DNA from: Desulfosarcina ovata subsp. ovata
GTDB lineage: Bacteria; Desulfobacterota; Desulfobacteria; Desulfobacterales; Desulfosarcinaceae
Length of the DNA: 64,000 bases
Direction: 5' to 3'
NCBI RefSeq assembly: GCF_009689005.1
Contig: NZ_AP021879.1
Coordinates: 806,001-870,000 of the forward strand
Below, piece after piece: positions 39,601-48,236 of the stretch. The notes beneath the pieces are model-generated. The model was given only the letters and a program-made list of their open reading frames with translations, was not told the origin of the DNA and did not search any database. The translations under genes were made by a program, and so were the position numbers. Position 1 is the first letter of the stretch. The number at the start of each line of letters is the position of its first letter.

Positions 39601-42600
39601 CGATGTTACAATATTCGAGGGCATCCCCAGAGCACCATTCACGGTCTCTGCCAGGCAAGTATCTCCGGTTGGAACGGTGGTATCCGCAACCCGTTCCATA
39701 ACTGAAGAAGACCTTCCAGCGGCCGGTACCAGATTGCTTCCCGACATAGAACTGGTTTTGAGTCAGGTGGCAACAATTCAAGGCATAGTAACCGATACGG
39801 ATGGCGCTCCTGTTTCAGCCGCCAGCGTCGCGATATCCGCTGGTAGCTTGAACGCCGCTATGCTGACCGATGAGAGTGGGACATTCGAATTTGTCGGCAT
39901 TCCCCTGGATCAGACATTTTCACTGGAGGCAGAAGGAAGTAGTGGAGGTCTTGCAAAGTTCTCCGGGAGGATTGACGAAACAGGTGTGGTATTGGATTCG
40001 GCTGGAACCACGGTTGAGACAATCAACATGATTTTGGATGTGGAACCGCCCGTTGTACTTGAAGTAATGCCATTGCCCGGTGAAGGTGCCGTTCCAACGG
40101 ATACATCCATCGTGATTCATTTCTCCGAATCCCTTGACATTAACAGCCTGACAACCTGCTCGTCGGCAACTTCTTCAAACCTACCAACATTTCGACTTCT
40201 CGAGTCATCCGGGACGACAGCGGATACCAATGATCCGAACAATTTATGCGATGATTCCAACGTGGTCCCCGTAGATCTTATAGTATCTGAGGACGGAACA
40301 TCGGTAACGCTTTTCCCTTTGGCAGAACTAAAAGGCGACACAATGCACACGGTGATCATCAACCGTGGAACTATTGATGGACAGGGCAATCTTAGCGGCG
40401 GTCTTCGGGACCTCGTGGGGCTTCCTCTCGAAAAAGACTATGTATGGCAATTTACGACAAGGGATAACATTCCACCGAGCGTGGTAATCTTCAGCCCGGA
40501 AAATAATGCCATCGAAGTGTCCAAGGATAGCGTCTTTCGCATTACATTCAACGAACCTATAAATCCAGCCAGCGTGAACGAGACATCGGTTCTCGTCCAG
40601 GGACCTTCGGGGCCTATCACCGGCCAGCTGGATCTGACCCTGGGAAATACGGTTGTCGTATTTACTCCCACGGATGAATCTGGCACCCGTGTATTTCTGG
40701 AAGCAAATGCCGTTTATACGATGGACGTAACCGGAATAACAGATCCGGCGGGAAACGTCCTGCTTCTGGAAGATGAGATCCATACGGTGTTTGGCACGGT
40801 GGACACGATTCCTCCTGTTATTACATCCGTGAGCGCACCTTCGGGTGCCCGGTCAAGCGAGTCTATCGTTGTTATCGCCCTGACATCCAGCCTTGATGTA
40901 AAATCCGTTGAATTTTTTGTGGACGGTGTTCTCACGGCCATATCCGCTACACCATCTTCACCCGGAGAATTCTCCACCACACTGGTGATGCCGGAAAGGT
41001 CAATTCAGGTTGCAGCGCGGGCCGTGGACCAGGCAGGCAACGTGGGGGCCCTGAGTCCTTCCGTTTCCGTTTCTCTACTGGGGGACGAGCCGCCTTCCGT
41101 GATCATTGCATCACCCAACCCTGATGAAATTTTCTCCCCGGGTTCATCCGTCTCGTTTACCGTGGAAGCAACGGACGACGTGGCTGTTGCGCAAATAACA
41201 GGTACAGTGAGCGGAGCCGTGACAGCAGTACAGACCCAAGAGATTACTCCGCCTGTCATGTCGGCTATGGCATCTTTCAGTTTCGACATCCCTTCAACGG
41301 CATCCGAGGGAACGCTTACGTTCTCTGTCTATGGAACGGACAACAAGGGGCAGGCCGGAGCGCTGGCAACGATTCAGATCGCAATACAGGATCAAATTGA
41401 TCCAGTAACAACGATCATATCCCCTGCTATCGGGGAAACGGTATTTCCTGGAATTCCACTAGACGTGGTCGTCGAGGCCTCGGATTCATCCGGTGTGGCC
41501 GAGTTATCCATTGAGGTTCCGGAAATCGGTTTTATGGAGAATTTCACCGTATCGCCTCCTGAAACATCCTCGTCGCAAACATTTACTATACCTTTGCCGG
41601 ATCTGCTCGAAGCAACTGAGTTGACGCTGGTCGCCCGTGCAACGGATCGATTCGGTCGTCAGGGTGTCGACCAGCTAACGATGGCGGTATGGAACTTTGA
41701 AATTGACGCAACAGCATTACGCGGGCTCTCGACGGATCCCAGCCTATCTTCAGCAAACACAGGTCAGACCATTGTCGTTTCCGGTAAAGGTTTGAACGAC
41801 TCATTGCGTGCGCGGTTTACAACACGGGATGATGGGGGCAACCTGGGAACAGAAACAGCACCTCTTTTTGGTGTGGGGCCTGATGGTCTGGAAGGATCGG
41901 TTATGGTTCCTGCTACGGCAGACACTGGCCCCGTTCATCTTGAAACCGGTCTCGGGGATCTTTTGCCCGGTGAAGTAGTACTGCAGATCGTTCCAACCCT
42001 TGATTCATTCTCAATACCGGACGGTGAGCAGATCGAATCCGGTGTCGTCGCCACCATCGGTGGCAGCGGTTTCTGCGATGGTGGTACAAGCGTCGAATTT
42101 CCGAATGATCTATTGGTTGCCGCATCTGATGTTTTTGACACAAACACGAAGCTGACGGTCACGATCCCAGACGGCACTTCGGCAGGGGAGCTGTTTATCG
42201 TAACCGATGGCGGAATGAGCAATGGTTTCCCAATTCTTGGAACCTTCGGAGTGGTTGGCAGCGCCGCTGAAGGAAGTGCAATTGATCCGGTAATTGCCTC
42301 TGCCAATCCGGGGCAGTCTGTCACTGTAACCGGTGAAACCCTTTCCACATCCATGCTCGTGGTCTTTTCTTCGACAGATGATGCGGGAACGTTAACAATA
42401 GCAGAGGCACCCCTCACCGATGTTACTACAGACGGAACGCAAGCATCCGTCGTGGTGCCTGCGAACGCTGTTACCGGTACGGTGAAGATCCGTCCGACAG
42501 GAGGGGAACCGTTTGTTGGTGAGACCTTTATTCAGATCGTGCCGAAACTTACCAGTATTTCAATACACTCGGGTGAAGTATTAGGCCCCGGAACTTCGGT

Positions 42601-44650
42601 AACACTGCTCGGTGAAGGGTTCCGAATCGGTGAGACGGAAGTGATCTTCTCAAACACTGCACCGGTCACCCCAGACCTTTTAGTGCGAAACGCATTGACC
42701 GTTATAGTGCCGGATGATTTTGTGTCAGGACATGTAAGTGTTCAAACAGATGGTGGCGTCAGCCGTGCGCTTGCACTTCCCGGAACCTTCGGGATCGTTG
42801 CAGCAGCTGCGGAAGGTGTTCCGGCGAACACAGCGGAACCCTCGGCGAATACCGGTCAGATATTGACGATAACAGGCGAAAATATAGACGAAAATCTGGT
42901 TGTGGTGTTTCAGGGTGTTGATGATGACGGAACTTCGACAGCGTTAGAGTCGCCGCTTACCAATATTGCTACCGACGGGCTGAGTGCTTCGGTGACGCTA
43001 CCATTAGGTGCTTCCACGGGTACGGTTTATCTGAAACATTCTGATGGTGTACCGACGCAATCCAACGTCCTGTTGCAAGTGGTTCCGACGCTTTCAGATA
43101 TCCAATTGGATCCAGGGTCTGAAATTGTCCCCGGAGAAGATATCACCCTTGTGGGTAGCGGATTGGTCGAAGGACAAACAGAGATCGATTTCCCTGGGGC
43201 CGGCCGGGTTGTTGCCAAAGACGTATTTAATAATGGCCAACAATTATTGGTGACGATACCCCAAGGAATCATTCCGGGATCTGTAACCGTGATAACGACG
43301 GGAGGGACCAGTGATCCAGTGCAACTGGATTTCGATTCGGATTTAACACCTCCTGTGGTTGTGGAAATCACTCCGAACCAAGGTGCAACAGATGTACCGA
43401 TCAATACTACCATCACGGTTCGCTTCTCCGAACCTGTAAGCCCCGAGTCTATTACGACCAATAACGTCTATATTGAAGACCTGAATGGGCCGGTTGATGC
43501 GACCATTCAATTGGTTCTCGGTGATACGGGTATCGTATTGCGGCCGACCGAGAATCTGCAGACATTAACCAATTACACGATAAAAATCTCCGATATTCAG
43601 GATCAGTCCGGAAATATCATGGATGTTTCGATGGCGAGCGCCTTTATAACAAGTGATCAGGCTGACGTAGAAGGTCCGGTCGTATTGGATGCATCTCCAG
43701 AAGGAGACGGCGTCGCGGTGAACAGCATCGTTGTGATCGAATTCAACGAAGCAATCGATCCTGCGTCGATCAACGAGGATACGTTTCAGGTTTGGAACTA
43801 TACAACCGGCGAGTACTTAGCGGGCAGCCGTGCCATGTATACGGACCGTGTATTTTACTTTATCCCTGCCGAACCGTTTGCGGTGGGCACCCAGCACAGG
43901 ATTTACATAAGAGAAGGCGTGGAAGACGTGGCCGGCAATCCGCTGGATGAGGCCTATCCATATTATTATTACCAGAATTTTACGACCTCCTTTGAGTCGG
44001 ATACAACGCCGCCCGAGTTGCTGGCGGTGGATCCTGGGGATGGGGATCAAGGGGTTGCGATCAACGCAAGAATCACGGTGCAGATGAGCGAATCGGTGGA
44101 TCCGATCAGTGTGACGTCAACCACGGTGGTTCTCAAGCAGGGAGACACGGTGGTTTCTGGCACGCTGAGCCTTCTGGACGGCAACCGGCGGATTCAGTTT
44201 GTACCGACTGTTCCCCTGGCGCCGCTAACCGATCATACTTTGGTTGTTTCCGGCCTAAAGGACGTGGCGGGCAATCTCATGACGGCACCTGTAGAGATTC
44301 ACTTCACTACGAAGACGGGTGCGGATCTGGTGTCCCCGCAGGTGGTGAGTACCAATCCCTCTGACGATGCGACGGGAGTGGTGCGCAATGTAGTGGTGAC
44401 GGTAATGTTCAGCGAGCCGGTGAACCCCAACACGGTAGATGAAACCGCGGTGCAATTGAGAAATCAGACGACCGGGCAGTACGTGAATGGCCAGGTAACG
44501 ATGGACGAAAGCCGAACCATTGCGATCATGACGCCTTCCGTGCTTTTGGACGCTGATACCCAGTATCGACTGCAGATTAATAATGTTGTGGATACGTCCG
44601 GCAATATCGCTTCTTTATACTATGGGTATTTTACTACGGTGGAGAACTAA
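33602..44650 (+). CDS. giant secreted protein with CarboxypepD_reg-, Ig- and IPT/TIG-like repeats
   Basis: A 3,682-residue exoprotein. A GTG start is chosen because GGAGG lies 7-8 bases upstream, overlapping the end of the previous gene; an internal ATG at 33641 begins nearer the signal peptide (CLLLVLTGMSSLAHA). In order: N-terminal beta domains (to about 36.0 kb); a Big_5-like domain (36.1 kb); many carboxypeptidase-regulatory-like repeats (36.4-40.0 kb; recurring GTVSGxVxDxxGxPV...ADVTV, FxFxxVPxGxFTxxA); two Big_5 domains (40.0-40.8 kb); two to three Ig-like domains; three tandem units of about 180 residues with paired IPT/TIG-like folds (41.7-43.3 kb; SANTGQTIVVSG, SANPGQSVTVTG, SANTGQILTITG); and four C-terminal Big_5 domains (FSEPVSPESI, FNEAIDPASI, MSESVDPISV, FSEPVNPNTV). 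No enzyme motif or C-terminal anchor is seen. With the preceding giant gene it forms a 21-kb operon, so the two probably act together at or beyond the cell surface. Confidence 0.85.
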   Translation: MRALSNRENVLKKMSIIDKIFCLLLVLTGMSSLAHAQPLAELQYHLYGLSLEVSPGELTVPRGITTQVNTSVVGIDALPSDAVVYATLRGPSFPGTIEIQAAPGGAIQLPPLSQPGPHFLEDIRLEVDSDVSLAASPNEVTINVLEELLVGDVTSRPLSLQEIQEKGIEFDENSYKAFSFTLGLMTESEVLEIELPVLVPVGSKLEKPIIVGGASLGGALQLPDFKLPYFTIEPIMLEPITEDFPEEEIPPIPGILVIPGNIAFLNQFFSVLLVVSNEAPDGTPLVVENVQAEIFLPSGDDNVSGDILRDPPFEPGEPEYDNPLRIAKTDAGRENIKAVLAPGADDKPGTEDDVDVLAPQASGTTEFLVEGVREGGHIIEIEMRGTLMGLPSGPVEVAGRTSGAVVVRDPDFSLTFIHPDTVRAGERYELTVHIQNTSQVAANLVTVSLDPRNLSGARLMDSEDAVQLIETIPAGESGTATFPLEALRTGQVTATTLELSGEDGIVTGRHFYLKAGVSEQGVPLSPDTLLLPPAVSALREATGSDDLTFRAVALLGEAHSIATAPRGSLPPDVHTIGSDMVIQRALELTEAGVRLELSYLAGPDGNAEPLSQGLLLTLEDFFFDFLGEGTYDEGWDVLYRKSRQARLLGAALADVVKQECEGLGIADLLGLQSHWAGTEEYRGSHVTVMIQSPGYEVPVILDIMDGNERHLGGSLDPMEGNREIPGADLLGFYEADAITGQFAVITNPDASPYTGTLKAFESGTFDLGIVVAASDGLLRHVVFQGISVLENEELPLTIRPGSESPVVLLQSGTTIPPDAETIIPDNPPHVLGVVQDAGYEVDSAGRVVAVLFSEDIDPLTAQNPSAYGINPVVIPMIPSPDLVDGNDVTKTMVQFGERIVFVGLRDPIGPFVRRTINISGVQDLNGQAMAPVSDRWIMPDPDIGPGAQVSGRVMRADGSPVSDAEITYFKSMENLLGLCEERILTQKAADENGGYELDFVEQQACGPFRVRGRDPVTGEEGSLITRVRNDGERLRLDIVLVGRGAVEGTVRDETGTPVADATVSVKSMTDFSRYGVRTDQNGFFRINGIPVGPFGMEVVAEAGSSRVSGTIAASGATATVDVTLFSQFSEGVITGEVLFPDNTKASDFRVILAKGDDLLDASTTDSSGTFRFENVPVESYRIVAMEAAAGLIGEASISVTLYNDPENPAFVRVILGGTGTVSGTVFERDGTTLVAVPGAVVSGGTQIVTADAEGHYLIPTVPVGQRTVAAMNPETGAEGSRTVTILAAGQVSTGMDIVVEPLGTVTGRVFDTSGEILPNQEVRIVVAISMGTYWVRKTQTAADGTYRFDNLTRKEYPLVAVRGSAVANGTARLSSLVSHDVVDLTLIRPTGAVSGIVMDESGLQVAAGVTLKARMPNAAGILEFKNAGTTISDPDQGFVFEGLFPGPFTVTASSFFSPQDTTVSGYLPEGNPVVENITLILEKNTATLSGCVLDPDGTVIEPIYDDDGIALPLSVFITSKMLRDELERDTQNPEPEGIRVDASDGCYVSSIPLPPDYYTVQVTDDRPGSPWFGHTGQAKLQIAKGDDAVQDIRLLGLGSLAVEVVDATGQTLQGVEVTVRRTSYPCDASQRFLTAPTDVSPAVFQDLTEGSVMVSAFVSTDPEVDVGGRDDLRGYGGSASGVVLRDALRVVRVSIRAAGTVSGRFVKTDGVTPVPNAQVELYVKYQPTAFDVTDEDGYFEFVGIPVGPFTMEGFDPSTGRRGNAAGQIAYDGQDVVTELQLGPIGTVKGVVVDATRTDPVTGAEVRLRIGSGSGDIRVETSGVDGTVTFESVPSGDFTLKAVSLEGLSGQAEGSIGFEGEVVEREVVLEGNGRVTGSVFDDTGAPVSAAEVTLKTSSGIMKNTQAETDGESIGVFVFESVPMGSFTIEARPPGALTPGDGGVAQGKVEWNDQTVTADVNFQGTISVGVVVTGKVVEDPVEITLDSGGVFGGRAYPTEVIDDVTIFEGIPRAPFTVSARQVSPVGTVVSATRSITEEDLPAAGTRLLPDIELVLSQVATIQGIVTDTDGAPVSAASVAISAGSLNAAMLTDESGTFEFVGIPLDQTFSLEAEGSSGGLAKFSGRIDETGVVLDSAGTTVETINMILDVEPPVVLEVMPLPGEGAVPTDTSIVIHFSESLDINSLTTCSSATSSNLPTFRLLESSGTTADTNDPNNLCDDSNVVPVDLIVSEDGTSVTLFPLAELKGDTMHTVIINRGTIDGQGNLSGGLRDLVGLPLEKDYVWQFTTRDNIPPSVVIFSPENNAIEVSKDSVFRITFNEPINPASVNETSVLVQGPSGPITGQLDLTLGNTVVVFTPTDESGTRVFLEANAVYTMDVTGITDPAGNVLLLEDEIHTVFGTVDTIPPVITSVSAPSGARSSESIVVIALTSSLDVKSVEFFVDGVLTAISATPSSPGEFSTTLVMPERSIQVAARAVDQAGNVGALSPSVSVSLLGDEPPSVIIASPNPDEIFSPGSSVSFTVEATDDVAVAQITGTVSGAVTAVQTQEITPPVMSAMASFSFDIPSTASEGTLTFSVYGTDNKGQAGALATIQIAIQDQIDPVTTIISPAIGETVFPGIPLDVVVEASDSSGVAELSIEVPEIGFMENFTVSPPETSSSQTFTIPLPDLLEATELTLVARATDRFGRQGVDQLTMAVWNFEIDATALRGLSTDPSLSSANTGQTIVVSGKGLNDSLRARFTTRDDGGNLGTETAPLFGVGPDGLEGSVMVPATADTGPVHLETGLGDLLPGEVVLQIVPTLDSFSIPDGEQIESGVVATIGGSGFCDGGTSVEFPNDLLVAASDVFDTNTKLTVTIPDGTSAGELFIVTDGGMSNGFPILGTFGVVGSAAEGSAIDPVIASANPGQSVTVTGETLSTSMLVVFSSTDDAGTLTIAEAPLTDVTTDGTQASVVVPANAVTGTVKIRPTGGEPFVGETFIQIVPKLTSISIHSGEVLGPGTSVTLLGEGFRIGETEVIFSNTAPVTPDLLVRNALTVIVPDDFVSGHVSVQTDGGVSRALALPGTFGIVAAAAEGVPANTAEPSANTGQILTITGENIDENLVVVFQGVDDDGTSTALESPLTNIATDGLSASVTLPLGASTGTVYLKHSDGVPTQSNVLLQVVPTLSDIQLDPGSEIVPGEDITLVGSGLVEGQTEIDFPGAGRVVAKDVFNNGQQLLVTIPQGIIPGSVTVITTGGTSDPVQLDFDSDLTPPVVVEITPNQGATDVPINTTITVRFSEPVSPESITTNNVYIEDLNGPVDATIQLVLGDTGIVLRPTENLQTLTNYTIKISDIQDQSGNIMDVSMASAFITSDQADVEGPVVLDASPEGDGVAVNSIVVIEFNEAIDPASINEDTFQVWNYTTGEYLAGSRAMYTDRVFYFIPAEPFAVGTQHRIYIREGVEDVAGNPLDEAYPYYYYQNFTTSFESDTTPPELLAVDPGDGDQGVAINARITVQMSESVDPISVTSTTVVLKQGDTVVSGTLSLLDGNRRIQFVPTVPLAPLTDHTLVVSGLKDVAGNLMTAPVEIHFTTKTGADLVSPQVVSTNPSDDATGVVRNVVVTVMFSEPVNPNTVDETAVQLRNQTTGQYVNGQVTMDESRTIAIMTPSVLLDADTQYRLQINNVVDTSGNIASLYYGYFTTVEN

Positions 44651-45411
44651 TAAACCTATATTGAACACATTTCAGATACCATTTAATCACTTGGGGTTAA
44701 TTCCCCGAAGCTTTGCTTCGAATAGTCGACAAATACAGTTATAGCTGCTTTGATACCCCGACAGCTCTCCTGCGTGGTAGTTCATTTCTCGGTATTGTGG
44801 TCGCATTTATTATCGAGTATCGGGCGGTTTTTTACACCCACCGTTGGCTGTATAGAAAAGCCATGCCCACAATTTTTGGGATTGGACTGTCTCCCTTGGT
44901 CTAGTTGAGCGCCACCGGCATTTCAGCCCTCTGCCTGAATAGAGAAATGCTCTATAGGAAAGGGCTTTTGATCAAGTGAAGGTTTATTTTCGAATCAAAA
45001 ATTGCTGCAGCACACAGATGATTTTGCAGCACCATACTCACCTTCGGTTTAGGCAAGTTCCGCTGCCTTGCTGCTCCATTGCGCACCAATATAAGGGATG
45101 CCATTCTGGCAGATTTCTTTCCGCACCCTCTGGCCTATCAGCAGATCATATTCAACCTCGCATTGCACTATCACCCCCGCATCTTGCAAAACGTTGTGGT
45201 GTGCTCCAAGGGGTTGATAGATTTTCATAGCCAAGTATTTATGTTCTGGCTATCCCATAAAAATGGATGCCACCAGAACTTGATATACCTTGCCATTATG
45301 AAATTTGGTTAATGCAAGCTGCACCCCAACATCTTGTGGCTGGGGTGAACACTTTACAAGTGGTGATTACCTCACGGTACCGCAGAATCAGTCACTCCAG
45401 CTTTGTTAAAC
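44651..45411 (+). other. non-coding interval after the giant genes
   Basis: About 760 bases. A GAAGC/GCTTC hairpin lies at 44707-44722. A 61-codon minus-strand frame (45049-45234) starting with TTG, or ATG at 45228, has no ribosome-binding site and no recognisable family, so I do not call it. The remainder shows no structure I can name; it may be the eroded remnant of a gene. Confidence 0.4.
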
Positions 45412-46125
45412 TTACTCGGCGGTAAATCCTTTGCAGCCACTCTCTAACGCATGCCGTTTAGATTTCGGGAAATTTCGGCAATGTTCGGGTTTGGTTTCAT
45501 GAATTCTGCAGATGTATTTATCTTTATTGGGAAGTTTCCGCAGCCAAGGACAGCGGTTCACTGGTTCGCCGGTCTTGGGGCTGATCCAGATATCGTTGAG
45601 GCCTACAAAGGTATCGACCCACTCCAGGATGTCATATCGGTTTTCGCGTTGCCAGCGTAACACATCAGAATCAGGAACAGAGGCCTGATAGGCGTCTGAT
45701 AACTCAAGACAACAATGTCCGCATTGGACGCACTCGAATTTTTCCATTTCGGTTTCAATCAAGATCCCGGTAACCCCAGTTTCCGGATGTTTCGCTATGC
45801 TTGCTTTGACCCACTCGATTTTGGAATACACCTTTGCAATTGTTTCCGGCGGTTTCGAACCTAACCGATTCAAAAACAAATCCACCAGATCAGTGCCATA
45901 GTAGAATTTATCGCTGCCATCTGATTTTATCCACAGCCCATATCGGTCAGAAAAATCCAACGGATGCACCTTTCTAACATCCTCTCGCATCTCAAAATCG
46001 TCGATTCGAGCTAAAATCGGTTCGATCTCTTCCTGATTTTTCAATTCAGATTGCATCGCCAGGGTATTTTTCAGCTTATTCAAGGCTTCAGAAATCGAAA
46101 TAAATTTTTGGTGTTTTTTGCCCAT
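45412..46125 (-). CDS. YkgJ-family cysteine-cluster protein
   Basis: A 237-residue protein. The C-terminal 110 residues carry the Zn/Fe-chelating cysteine cluster of the YkgJ/UPF0153 family: CVQCGHCCLEL, then NRCPWLRKL, YICRIHETKPEHCRNFP and ESGCKGF. Eight conserved cysteines are in place. The N-terminal 115 residues (mostly helical, charged, e.g. ALNKLKNTLAMQSELKNQEE) are not typical of the minimal family and look like an added domain. YkgJ proteins are thought to bind metal or an iron-sulphur cluster, but no reaction is established. It is a lone minus-strand gene between the giant genes and the mobile-element module. Confidence 0.82.
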   Translation of the reverse strand: MGKKHQKFISISEALNKLKNTLAMQSELKNQEEIEPILARIDDFEMREDVRKVHPLDFSDRYGLWIKSDGSDKFYYGTDLVDLFLNRLGSKPPETIAKVYSKIEWVKASIAKHPETGVTGILIETEMEKFECVQCGHCCLELSDAYQASVPDSDVLRWQRENRYDILEWVDTFVGLNDIWISPKTGEPVNRCPWLRKLPNKDKYICRIHETKPEHCRNFPKSKRHALESGCKGFTAE

Positions 46126-46247
46126 GGCTCGCCATTTTTATCCATTTGAAAGGCGTGAATAATAGTAGTCTCAAGCAGATCCATCTTTATGGAAGGATAC
46201 AGGATTAAAAGCCTGTGAGCAATAATCCGTCACCACATTTCACAGGA

Positions 46248-46520
46248 CTAACGAGGAAATGACACAGATCTCATTTCGGTCACCTGAATTAATGAAAATT
46301 TAAAGACAGGGGACCAACACCTTGCCTTTATTTTACGCGATGGTTTTGGATCACAGTGCCTGGTGTCCTGGTGTGGATAGGTGTCGTTGCCGTAGCTGTC
46401 CTTGTCCAGGGTGCAGCCGTCAGGACGATGAATGACGACCTCGCTCGCTTGTTTTTGGGCGATACCGCAAGCGGCGCCAATCGCATCCGACTGGGTGGTG
46501 ATGGGTGGAGGTTATGGTTT
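46248..46520 (-). pseudogene. degenerate DUF2188-like gene
   Basis: One minus-strand frame reads QSDAIGAACGIAQKQASEVVIHRPDG then SYGNDTYPHQDTRH, which matches my memory of DUF2188 proteins (QSDAI..AR.IA....E..IH..DG.I...SYG.DP.PP.D). The upstream half (ITSTH) lies in another frame, so an extra base in the CACCACC stretch near 46490 breaks the frame, and no start codon is available. The usual stop after DTRH is also lost and reading continues to a TAG at 46250. The function of the family is unknown. I call it a relic with moderate confidence. Confidence 0.45.
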
Positions 46521-46545
46521 TGCACTGTCTGTGCTTTGGATCAGG

Positions 46546-47072
46546 TTGGAATGATTTTGGGTTGAAAAAACGCCAATAAGAAAACGGGACTATTATGATT
46601 TAAACTTCAATGACATAGCAACATTCTGTGGAAAAGAGGTGGGGAATTTTACTACCTCCTCATTATTAACATATAAGCCATTGTCCTGTCCTGATTTCAG
46701 ACAAGTTTCGAAACGGGACACCCTAGGTCCATATCCCGCCGGCAAAGGCGGGTTCATCGATTTATTTGCTCATAGAATATTTTAATTCTATTGATGCAGC
46801 CCGATTATTCGGGACAACGGACACACAAAAACACCTTTGTGGCGCCCGACAGCGGTCAGATAAAACGATTATCCGAAATTTTCCTTCCCGGATTATTTTG
46901 GGTGCCTCATATGCGGTGTTTGCCAGCTTTTGCTCGGGAAGTCGTTTTATCGGTGAAACGGGAATTTGTGAATACCAGAAACATCATACCAACCCGGACA
47001 GGGAGAGGCCCTTTTTTTCCTGACGGGGAAAGGTTTTCTCTTTCTGTCCATCAACGACGCAAGGAGGAAACC
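46546..47072 (+). other. leader region of the mobile-element module
   Basis: About 530 bases with no separate gene. It has a CCCGCC/GGCGGG hairpin at 46736-46753 and, just before the Cas4-like gene, GGGAG and CCCTTTTTTT tracts plus a GGGGAAAGG tract that faintly recall the leader structure seen upstream of three later genes. The upstream extension of the Cas4-like frame (from 46791) is open but lacks coding character. Confidence 0.4.
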
Positions 47073-47996
47073 ATGGATCTGAAATCAATCATTCAAAAAA
47101 GTCTTCTGCAGCCCAAGGATGAACTCGGAGACCGGTCAACCTATGTCGGTGCTTCTGATCTTGGGTGCGAACGCAAAGGGTGTCTTGAAAAACTGGCCCC
47201 TTCGCAAAAATCGTTCGAGACCCTGGTCCGGTTCAAGCGCGGTGATCTCGCTGAAAGCATCGTTAAAGAGGCTTTGGAAAACTGCAACATCAGCCACGTG
47301 TCCCAGCTTGAATCGATTCATCCGGAAAAACCGCACGTAAGAGCCCATCTGGATTTTACATTCACCAATAGAAACGAAATCGGGGTTCTTGAATGCAAGA
47401 GCGTATCGTTTATTCCGAAAGAACCCTACGACGGTTGGGAAAAACAGATCTACTACCAGATGGGGCTACTGGCGCTGAATCACCGCAAAAAGAAAATCAA
47501 GGGTGCGGTAATCGCTCTGGATCTTCAAACCGGTGACGTCCGTATTTTTAACGGATACAAGCATAACCCCTTGATATTCAGGGAGCTGGAAGCCTCGGCT
47601 GACCGCATCTGGCAATCATTACAGAACAAAGATATCCAAAACCTGAAAACCAACAGGTCCGCTCTCTGCTCGTACTGCCAATATCGTGAAAATTGTCCGG
47701 CATTTTTCGTGGACGGTTCAACGGTGGTGGATCTGAGTCCCATTCAGAAGGATGTCGATCGGTACATGGACGCCAAACTTCTGGAAAGGGAGGGGAAATC
47801 GCTGTCATTTCAAGCAAAGGCAAGGATCCAGCGGTTTTTGGGACAATTCAGGACAGGCAGGGCCGGAAAAACCCTTATCGAGGTATCGGAACGGCAAAAG
47901 GAAACCCTTGATTCCAAGGCGTTCAAATCGGCCCATCCGGATCTGTTCGAAAAATTCAAAAAAACCACACCATACACCGTCCTCACGGTTTCATAG
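47073..47996 (+). CDS. Cas4-like PD-(D/E)XK nuclease with Fe-S cysteines
   Basis: A 307-residue protein of the RecB/Cas4 nuclease type. Catalytic motifs are HLDFTF (Asp near residue 93) and GVLECKS (E-x-K near 106). A cysteine pattern typical of the Cas4/AddB 4Fe-4S cluster is present: Cys near the N-terminus (LGCERKGCLEK) and three Cys at the end of the core (CSYCQYRENCPAF, about 197-207). It should be a DNA exonuclease or end-processing enzyme. No cas genes or repeats are nearby, so CRISPR adaptation is not its context. The start is set at the ATG at 47073 with AAGGAGG 7 bases upstream, rather than an upstream in-frame start. It opens a module with annealing protein, SSB, RadC-like and ArdC genes, which points to recombination or maintenance of a mobile element. 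Confidence 0.8.
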   Translation: MDLKSIIQKSLLQPKDELGDRSTYVGASDLGCERKGCLEKLAPSQKSFETLVRFKRGDLAESIVKEALENCNISHVSQLESIHPEKPHVRAHLDFTFTNRNEIGVLECKSVSFIPKEPYDGWEKQIYYQMGLLALNHRKKKIKGAVIALDLQTGDVRIFNGYKHNPLIFRELEASADRIWQSLQNKDIQNLKTNRSALCSYCQYRENCPAFFVDGSTVVDLSPIQKDVDRYMDAKLLEREGKSLSFQAKARIQRFLGQFRTGRAGKTLIEVSERQKETLDSKAFKSAHPDLFEKFKKTTPYTVLTVS

Positions 47997-48166
47997 TACC
48001 ATTTCATACAATTGGAAGGTGTCGTCAGCCGGCTGTTTTTATAGGACACCCTTCCCATTCATCCCATCCCGTTGAGAACATCAACCGGAATCAATCCAGT
48101 CAAACCGCCGAGCCCTAGCGCACTTTTGCCGCCTTGAGCTTCGGCCGACCGTTTAACAACAACCAT

Positions 48167-48230
48167 CCCATAAGGGAGACACGCTCCCTTTATGGGCAAG
48201 TTGTCTCCCTTTGGGAAAAACCGAAAGGAG
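48167..48230 (+). promoter_or_regulatory. leader with purine/pyrimidine tracts masking the Shine-Dalgarno
   Basis: CCCATAAGGGAG (48167-48178) pairs with CTCCCTTTATGGG (48184-48196). A second CTCCCTTT (48205-48212) can pair either with the same AAGGGAG or with the AAAGGAGAC Shine-Dalgarno region at 48224-48232. The two pairings exclude each other. The same arrangement occurs before the RadC-like and ArdC genes. Confidence 0.5.
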
Positions 48231-48236
48231 ACCATC

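Noticed and set aside
45049..45234. 61-codon minus-strand ORF
   Set aside because: No ribosome-binding site, a TTG or internal ATG start, and no family I recognise.
46791..47072. Upstream extension of the Cas4-like protein (94 more codons)
   Set aside because: AAGGAGG is placed correctly for the ATG at 47073, and the upstream residues lack protein character.
47073..47996. CRISPR-associated Cas4
   Set aside because: The motifs are Cas4-like, but there is no cas1, cas2 or repeat array; neighbours indicate a mobile-element recombination role.
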